NCBI GenBank assembly: GCA_028872875.1
Contig: JAGWOC010000029.1
Coordinates: 1-35,624 of the forward strand
DNA: 35,624 nucleotides
Source of the DNA: Chloroflexota bacterium
GTDB lineage: Bacteria > Chloroflexota > Dehalococcoidia > DSTF01 > JACRBR01
Direction: 5' to 3'
A model generated the notes under the pieces. It saw only the letters and a program-made list of their open reading frames with translations, was not told the DNA's origin and did no database searches. The position numbers were made by a program, and so were the translations under genes. Within the stretch, counting starts at the first letter, position 1. Each line of letters starts with the position of its first letter. Shown here in pieces: positions 30,785 through 35,624 of this stretch.

Positions 30785-32341
30785 ATGCGCACGTGGTATG
30801 CGGCCCCGGGAATCGCGCTGGTGGTGGCGCTGGCAGTGCTGGCGTGGCTGGCCTTCGCGCCCGCCGGACTGGGTGGGCGCGATGCCTACGTCATCACCTC
30901 CGGTGTCAGCATGCAGCCGCGCTTTCACACGGGCGACCTCGCGATCGTCCGGCGCGCGAGCCACTACCAGGTCGGCGAGATCGTCGCCTACCACGACCCC
31001 GCGATCGGCCGCATCCTCCACCGCATCATCGCCCGGGACGGCGACCGCTTTGTGATGAAGGGAGACAACAACTCCTTCATCGATGCCTATCACCCGACGT
31101 CAGCGGAGATCGTGGGCCGGCTCTGGCTGCACGTGCCCGCGGCCGGACGCGTGCTCGTCGCGCTGCGGCAGCCAGCGTGGGCCGCGGCCGCAGCGACGCT
31201 CAGCATGCTCCTGTTCGCCGCGCCGATCGCCGGCGAGCGACGGCGGCGCGGCGCCCGAACGACGCACCGGCACGCCGGCGCCGGCGTGGCGGTGCTCGGG
31301 CCCGCGGGCCAGGTCGCCGCCGTCGCGCTCTGCCTCGTCGCGCTGGCCGGGGCGGCGCTCGCCGTCGTCGCGTTCCGGCGTGGCAGCACGCACACCGCGC
31401 TGGTGCCCGTCGCGTACGAGCAGAAGGGCGCCTTCAGCTACACCGCCCCGGCGCCCGGCGTCTATGCGTCGGGCCAGGCCGCCACAGGCCAGCCCGTCTT
31501 CCCGGCGCTCGCCTCGCGCGTCGACCTGACGTTCGCCTACCAGATCAACTCGGTGCTGCCGGTCATCGCGAAGGGCTCCTACCAGGTCGATGCCGTCGTC
31601 CGCGGCCAGGACGGATGGACGCGGACACTGCCGTTGGTGCCGCCGACGCCCTTCAGCGCGGACCACTTCCAAACGTCGGCCGTGCTCGACCTCAAGCAGC
31701 TCCTGGATCTGATCAACGTCACACAGGAAAGGACGGGCGTCCAGCAGCGCCGGGTCTCGGTTGCCATCGCACCGAGCGTCAACGTCGCGGGCACGGTCGG
31801 CGGCGCGCCGTTGAAGGAGACGTTTGCGCCGGATCTTGGCTTCGTCTTCGACCCCGGCGAGCTGCAGGTCGACCGCTCACAGCCGCAGGGGGCGAACCCC
31901 TACGGGAGCGATCCCTTCGCCCCCAAGACGTCCGGCACCGCGCGCCAGTCGCGCGTCGTCGCCAGCCAGCTCTCTCTGGCGGGCCTGCGTATCGGCGTCG
32001 GGGCTGCCCGCCGCCTCGCGGAGGCGGGCCTCGCCCTCGCGGCGATCGGCGCCGTCGCCTTCTTCGTGCTCCTGCGCCGCGCCGCAGGCGCCGACGAGCC
32101 CGCCCGCATCCGCGCGAAGTACGGCGCGCTCCTCGTCTCGCTGCGCGCCTCCGGCCTCGCCGACTCTGCGCGCGTGGTCGATGTCAGCACGTTCGAAGAC
32201 CTCGTCCGCATCGCCGACCGTTCGGACCGCATGATCTTGCACCAGCAGCGCGGCGCGATGCGCGAGTACTTCCTGGCGGACGCAGAGGTGACGTACCGGT
32301 ACACGGCCGGCCCCGTCCGCGGCGGCGAGGAGGTGCCCTGA
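30785..32341 (+). CDS. SipW-type signal peptidase I fused to DUF5305-like domain
   Basis: Protein of 518 residues. The first ~130 form an ER/archaeal-type signal peptidase: an N-terminal membrane helix, the nucleophile Ser42 in TSGVSMQP, His79 in RILHRI in place of the bacterial Lys, and Asp94 in MKGDNNS. This Ser-His-Asp set is that of SipW and Sec11. Helices at about 160-175 and 190-210 follow. The remainder resembles DUF5305 of archaea: ALVPVAYEQKGAFSYTAPAPG, VDLTFAYQIN, DGWTRTLPLV, ETFAPDLGFVF, then a further helix and a cytoplasmic tail. In archaea the two are often adjacent genes; here they are one chain. GAGGAG lies six bases before the ATG. Confidence 0.88.
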   Translation: MRTWYAAPGIALVVALAVLAWLAFAPAGLGGRDAYVITSGVSMQPRFHTGDLAIVRRASHYQVGEIVAYHDPAIGRILHRIIARDGDRFVMKGDNNSFIDAYHPTSAEIVGRLWLHVPAAGRVLVALRQPAWAAAAATLSMLLFAAPIAGERRRRGARTTHRHAGAGVAVLGPAGQVAAVALCLVALAGAALAVVAFRRGSTHTALVPVAYEQKGAFSYTAPAPGVYASGQAATGQPVFPALASRVDLTFAYQINSVLPVIAKGSYQVDAVVRGQDGWTRTLPLVPPTPFSADHFQTSAVLDLKQLLDLINVTQERTGVQQRRVSVAIAPSVNVAGTVGGAPLKETFAPDLGFVFDPGELQVDRSQPQGANPYGSDPFAPKTSGTARQSRVVASQLSLAGLRIGVGAARRLAEAGLALAAIGAVAFFVLLRRAAGADEPARIRAKYGALLVSLRASGLADSARVVDVSTFEDLVRIADRSDRMILHQQRGAMREYFLADAEVTYRYTAGPVRGGEEVP

Positions 32342-33300
32342 TGCGCTGGACCGTGCCGCGGCTGGCGGCGGTCGCGGTGCTGCTGCTGGTCGGCGCCAGC
32401 GCCGTGATTGGCTACACCGCGGGGATGGACGTGCCGGTGAGCTACCTTGGCCGCACCACCGTGCCCGTAACGCCGCCGCCGGCCGCCTTCACGGCTACGC
32501 CGTCGCCGCGGAGCTCGGCGACGGCGCGCGCGGTGGACGACGCGTCATCGACGCCCGCGGCCTCGGCAACGCCGGTCGCCTCCACCGCGACGCCAGCGGC
32601 CGTGGCCACCGCGAGCCCGACCGCCGCGGACACGCCGTCGTCTGTCCCCGGCACGCCGGTACCCGGGGCGCTGCGTCCCGCCCCCGGCAGCGCATCCCCG
32701 ACGCCCGTCGTGCTGGCGCCGCGCAGCGCGACACCATCGTTGGTGCTGGCGCCCCTGCCAGTGACGGCGACCCCGGCGCCGACGGCGAGCCAGACCTCGG
32801 CGCCGGCGGCGACGGCCACGCCGGCCATCTCACCGGCGCCGGCGCTGACCTTCGGCAACGCGGCGCCGGCGTTCTCGATTGACAGCTCCGACTACGCATA
32901 CCTCAATGGCTCAGACGCGACGCTTGCCTTCGCAGGCACGCTGCTGAGCCTCTCGGTGTACGTCGGTGCGACGGCGCCCGGTGCCCACCTCCGCCTTGCG
33001 CTGTATCGCGCGGACGCGACGGGCGATCCGGGCGCCCTGCTTGTCCAGACGCCCGCCACCGCCGCCGTCGTGGGCTGGAACACGCTGCCATCGCCGCCTC
33101 TTGCGCTCGCCGCAGGCACGTACTGGATCGTGGCCCAGACCGACAGCCCGGCGACGGTGTATGGCTACACGACCGGGCCGCCGTCGGTGCGCTGGGGCTG
33201 GGCGCCGTACACCTACGGCCCCTTCCCCGTGTCCGCCGGGCCGTGGCAACTCCAGGCCGGCCACAGCTTCGCGATGTACGGCACCGTGGCCGGGACGTAG
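32341..33300 (+). CDS. Pro/Thr/Ala-rich surface protein with C-terminal beta-sandwich
   Basis: Protein of 319 residues. A membrane helix (AAVAVLLLVGASAVIGYTA) anchors a linker of ~130 residues (40-170) made of Ala, Thr, Pro and Ser repeats (TPVASTATPAAVATASPT), probably glycosylated and extended through the wall. The C-terminal ~145 residues form a beta-rich domain: LLSLSVYVGATAPGAHLRLALYRADATGDPG, then AAGTYWIVAQTDSP. This resembles the choice-of-anchor or carbohydrate-binding modules of surface proteins. The ATG overlaps the peptidase stop (TGATG), so it completes a three-gene operon. Sequence bias may exaggerate similarity; function unknown. Confidence 0.8.
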   Translation: MRWTVPRLAAVAVLLLVGASAVIGYTAGMDVPVSYLGRTTVPVTPPPAAFTATPSPRSSATARAVDDASSTPAASATPVASTATPAAVATASPTAADTPSSVPGTPVPGALRPAPGSASPTPVVLAPRSATPSLVLAPLPVTATPAPTASQTSAPAATATPAISPAPALTFGNAAPAFSIDSSDYAYLNGSDATLAFAGTLLSLSVYVGATAPGAHLRLALYRADATGDPGALLVQTPATAAVVGWNTLPSPPLALAAGTYWIVAQTDSPATVYGYTTGPPSVRWGWAPYTYGPFPVSAGPWQLQAGHSFAMYGTVAGT

Positions 33301-33389
33301 CTCATCTGCGACCGGCGGGAGCGCCACCGGCGTGTGCCGCACCCGCGGGACGCGGCGGGCAGCGCCCGCCACCCAGCCTTCGCCTGCGC

Positions 33390-33395
33390 TATCCT
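33390..33395 (+). promoter_or_regulatory. -10 box of the endonuclease III gene, probably leaderless
   Basis: TATCCT, seven bases, then ATG at 33403. It replaces a Shine-Dalgarno site, none being visible. No -35 box recognised. Confidence 0.45.
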
Positions 33396-33402
33396 GCGCG
33401 CG

Positions 33403-34218
33403 ATGCCCCGCACACGGCCCAGCGCCGAGACCCTGAAGCAGCGACTGAATGTCGCCCGCATCCCGGAGATCATCGCCCGCCTCGATGACGCTTACGGCCT
33501 GCCGGAATGGCGCCCGCACCACGACGCCATCTCCGAGCTGGTGCTCACGATCCTCTCGCAGAACACGTCCGACGCCAACTCCGGCCGCGCCTTCGTGCGG
33601 CTGACCGAGGCGTTCCCCGCCTGGGACGATGTCGCGTCGGCGCCGCTCGGCGCGCTGGTCGCCGCCATCCAGCCCGGCGGCCTCGCGCCGACGAAGGCGC
33701 CGCGCATCCAGGGGGCGCTGCGCGACATCAAGGAGCGCACCGGCGGCTACGACCTCCAGTTCCTCACCGGACTGCCGCTCGAGGAGGCGCGCGCCTGGCT
33801 GCGCAGCATCCACGGCGTCGGCCCGAAGACCGCCGCCTGCGTGCTGATGTTCGCCCTCGGCCGCCCGGCGATGCCCGTCGATACGCACGTCTTCCGGGTC
33901 GCCACGCGCCTGGCGCTCATCCCCGAGCGCGCGGGCCGGGCGAGGATGACGCCGGAGAAGGCCCATGAGCTGCTCGAAGCGCAGGTGCCGCCGCGGGACT
34001 TCTACGCCTTCCACATCGCCCTCATCAAGCACGGACGGCGCGTCTGCACGGCCCAGCGGCCCCGCTGCCCGGAGTGCGTCCTCCGCGACCTCTGCCCCGC
34101 CGCCGCGGTCTTCCATCCGGAGCTGGCCGGCGCGGACCGGGGCCCGGCCCGGGCTGCCGCAATGGTGGGAACATCGCCGCGAAAGACCCCTTCGCAAGCG
34201 CCGCGAACGGGTGTATGA
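33403..34218 (+). CDS. nth: endonuclease III family DNA glycosylase
   Basis: Base-excision repair glycosylase/AP lyase of 271 residues acting on oxidised pyrimidines. The helix-hairpin-helix is LRSIHGVGPKTAACVLM with the catalytic Lys142; the catalytic Asp160 is in MPVDTHVFRVATRL. A C-terminal [4Fe-4S] site is complete: Cys215, Cys222, Cys225 and Cys231, with the classic 6-2-5 spacing. LVLTILSQNTSD is the usual N-terminal block. A basic tail of ~35 residues follows the cluster; the last ~15 residues (GTSPRKTPSQAPRTGV) look unconserved. ATG 33403 lies seven bases after a -10 box. Confidence 0.95.
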   Translation: MPRTRPSAETLKQRLNVARIPEIIARLDDAYGLPEWRPHHDAISELVLTILSQNTSDANSGRAFVRLTEAFPAWDDVASAPLGALVAAIQPGGLAPTKAPRIQGALRDIKERTGGYDLQFLTGLPLEEARAWLRSIHGVGPKTAACVLMFALGRPAMPVDTHVFRVATRLALIPERAGRARMTPEKAHELLEAQVPPRDFYAFHIALIKHGRRVCTAQRPRCPECVLRDLCPAAAVFHPELAGADRGPARAAAMVGTSPRKTPSQAPRTGV

Positions 34219-34560
34219 TCGCCCGGCGGTGCCGTCGCGCGACGTGGCGGCGAGCAGGAGGGGCGAGCAGGAGGGTTGATGATGAGACAGGCATCCCCAT
34301 CCGCACGAGACCCAGGCACGATCCTGCGCCCGGCGGCGATGCCGGGGCCCGCCGTCCGCGGGCCCGCCGGGAGCACCGGCCGGGCGAAACGCCACACCGT
34401 GCAGGTGCGCGCGAGCTTCCGTCGGCTGCCCCGCAGTGCCGGGGCGGCGGGCACCGCGCTGGACTCGCTGAGCTAGCGGAGCCGCCCGGGCGCCCCACCC
34501 TCCGGCCGCATGCGCCGCCGCGCGCGCGAGATGGGTGGCGGGGGACCGCGACCCGGCCCG
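34219..34560. other. gap between nth and the McrB-like gene
   Basis: Apart from a possible small reading frame at 34282, it holds no gene I can support. It is G+C-rich with short palindromes (GCGGGCCCGC-like) and no T-rich terminator. Confidence 0.5.
34282..34476 (+). CDS. possible 64-residue basic protein
   Basis: An open frame of 64 codons. AGGAGG (34269-34274) lies four and seven bases before the adjacent ATG codons at 34279 and 34282, which is good initiation context. The product (MRQASPSARDPGTILRPAA, then RAKRHTVQVRASFRRLPRS) is basic and of low complexity with no family match. Coding status is doubtful because G+C-rich DNA gives such frames easily. Confidence 0.3.
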   Translation: MRQASPSARDPGTILRPAAMPGPAVRGPAGSTGRAKRHTVQVRASFRRLPRSAGAAGTALDSLS

Positions 34561-34590
34561 TTGACACCCACGGCAAGGTCCCGATACGCT
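34561..34590 (+). promoter_or_regulatory. promoter of the McrB-like gene
   Basis: TTGACA (34561-34566), 18 bases, TACGCT (34585-34590). The -35 box is perfect and the -10 box weak. The expected leader is short (about 20 bases), and no Shine-Dalgarno sequence precedes the ATG at 34615. Confidence 0.45.
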
Positions 34591-34614
34591 CGCGTCAACG
34601 AAACCGCGCCTGCG

Positions 34615-35624
34615 ATGCAGGAGCCTACCTGCGCGCGGCCCGGCGAGGGCGATGTGGGCCTGGAACCACTGCTAGACATCGCCATGCACGGCGCGGCCGA
34701 CTGGGCGCCGGCGAATCAGGCTGCGTTCGAAGCGCTGTTCGGTTCCGGCGACGGCCGCTATCCGGCGGCGGCGAAGGACACAGTGGCGCTTCGTCCGGCA
34801 GCGGCGAGCAATGAGTCGGGTGTGCCGTATGTGGGTTACATCCACCCGAGCAACCCTACGTCCGGCCAGTACGGCGGCATGTCGATCGCAATCTTCCCAG
34901 CACCGGGGGCGCGCTGTCTGGTGACGTTCGTTGTCGGCACCGCTGGCCTCCATCCGGACGACGAGATACTGGGCCGACCCGGGCACGCGCGCAAGGTGCA
35001 GGCGCTCTGCGGCTGGTTGAATGCTGCGCACGGCCGCGGCAGGCAGGTGGCATGGGCCAAGCAGGATCCCACGCGCACGGACGAGAATGTTCCGGCGACT
35101 GTCATCTCGCACTTCGAACCCTACAAGCGCGTCTTCGATCGATACGGCAAGGTGCTCTACGGGATTTACGCGCCTGGGGACGACGCACAGCTCACGATGG
35201 AGGCACTGAAGGCATTCTTCGATCTCATGTTCGCTGAGCGGGGAGTCAAGCCGCTTGTGCCCCTACGGCCCGAGGCAGGAGCGATCCGAGACGCATGGCT
35301 CAATCATTTGATGCCCGACCTGTCCGAGGACGATGTGATCGCTCTGCTTGAAGCGCGGCGCTTCGTGATCGTCGAGGGGCCGCCCGGTACCGGCAAGACC
35401 CGCCTGGCGCGACGCCTGCTTGCCTGCCAGTACGCCGGGCGGGGCACGTCGATCCAGTTCCACCCGAACACGACCTACGAAAACTTCGTCGGTGGATTGG
35501 CCCCAACCCGGACGTCGGAAGGCGTCGGGCTGAGCTTCGCGCCGCAGCCCGGCTTTCTCATGCAAGCCGCCCAGGCGGCTCGAGACGACCCTGCACTTCC
35601 ATACATTCTCCACGTCGACGAAAT
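34615..35624 (+). CDS. McrB-like AAA+ NTPase, 5' part
   Basis: The frame runs off the right edge after 336 complete codons. Residues 1-235 are an unfamiliar N-terminal domain (GYIHPSNPTSGQYGGMSIAIF, then ISHFEPYKRVFDRYGKVLYG). It has a plausible mixed alpha/beta pattern and might be a target-recognition or adaptor domain. Walker A is GPPGTGKT (255-262), followed by IQFHPNTTYENFVGGLAP, FAPQPGFLMQAAQAA and a final HVDE that should be Walker B. These blocks are those of the McrB motor of type IV restriction and its relatives. A nuclease partner (McrC-type) is expected beyond the window. The start is the ATG at 34615; GTG 34654 is an alternative with GAGGG ahead of it. Confidence 0.85.
   Translation, partial: MQEPTCARPGEGDVGLEPLLDIAMHGAADWAPANQAAFEALFGSGDGRYPAAAKDTVALRPAAASNESGVPYVGYIHPSNPTSGQYGGMSIAIFPAPGARCLVTFVVGTAGLHPDDEILGRPGHARKVQALCGWLNAAHGRGRQVAWAKQDPTRTDENVPATVISHFEPYKRVFDRYGKVLYGIYAPGDDAQLTMEALKAFFDLMFAERGVKPLVPLRPEAGAIRDAWLNHLMPDLSEDDVIALLEARRFVIVEGPPGTGKTRLARRLLACQYAGRGTSIQFHPNTTYENFVGGLAPTRTSEGVGLSFAPQPGFLMQAAQAARDDPALPYILHVDE

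Noticed and set aside
30619-33300. An 893-codon plus-strand frame beginning inside the SipW substrate gene.
   Set aside because: Its first two thirds are an out-of-frame shadow of the peptidase; only the final part from ATG 32341 is the real surface-protein gene.

Overview
The window is a very G+C-rich bacterial chromosome segment with short intergenic gaps and long meaningless antisense frames. The gene content best fits a member of the Chloroflexota, probably Dehalococcoidia-like: an archaeal-type tyrosyl-tRNA synthetase, split ADP-forming acyl-CoA synthetase subunits, siroheme decarboxylase AhbA/AhbB, a SipW-type signal peptidase and heptanucleotide repeats between genes. This assignment is inference from gene content; no rRNA or tRNA gene is present to confirm it.

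Layout. 1-149: start of a CoA-transferase family III gene running off the left edge. 311-4301 (minus): argG, a PRC/MgtE_N/CBS protein and an NRAMP-family carrier. 4517-5815 (minus): DUF1015 protein; 5883-5952: heptad repeats. 5981-7274 (plus): HIT protein, then a DUF5678 protein overlapping a retropepsin-like aspartic protease. 7395-10664 (minus): rph and comEC. 10883-13902 (plus): split acyl-CoA synthetase subunits and an acidic protein of unknown function. 13901-14236: a 168-bp tandem duplication that includes the end of a patatin-like gene (minus). 15221-18148: tyrS, a 5'-3' exonuclease and a GNAT protein. 18149-20819: a less G+C-rich accessory patch with a frameshifted secreted protein, an exported cohesin-like protein, a possible small membrane protein and a decayed PEBP lipoprotein gene. 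20833-24079 (minus): serS, two small membrane proteins, ahbA and ahbB. 24257-28200 (plus): a small cysteine-rich protein, an ECF42-type sigma module with two DGPF (YciI-like) proteins, and a thiolase. 28495-29497: a strong promoter, a structured leader and a 3D-domain cell-wall protein. 29498-30331: a long non-coding stretch rich in RNA structure. 30332-33300: a secreted SipW-type substrate, a signal peptidase fused to a DUF5305-like domain and a Pro/Thr-rich surface protein. 33403-34218: endonuclease III. 34615-end: a partial McrB-like AAA+ gene.

How the parts work together. The MgtE_N/CBS protein and the NRAMP carrier look like a regulated divalent-metal uptake pair. The sigma factor and the DGPF genes form one autoregulated module whose presumed promoter (TGTCGA, 17 nt, CGAC) is visible ahead of the first DGPF gene. 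The SipW-like module is the most unusual part. A leader RNA can fold into stacked nested helices, and one strand of its closing helix (CCTCCC) is also complementary to the Shine-Dalgarno sequence (GGGAGG) of the substrate gene. A 17-bp hairpin then separates the substrate gene from its peptidase.

Two translation-start patterns recur. Several genes have a -10 box 6-7 nt before the start codon, suggesting leaderless mRNAs. Two others have a strong Shine-Dalgarno sequence exactly 5 nt before a CTG codon.
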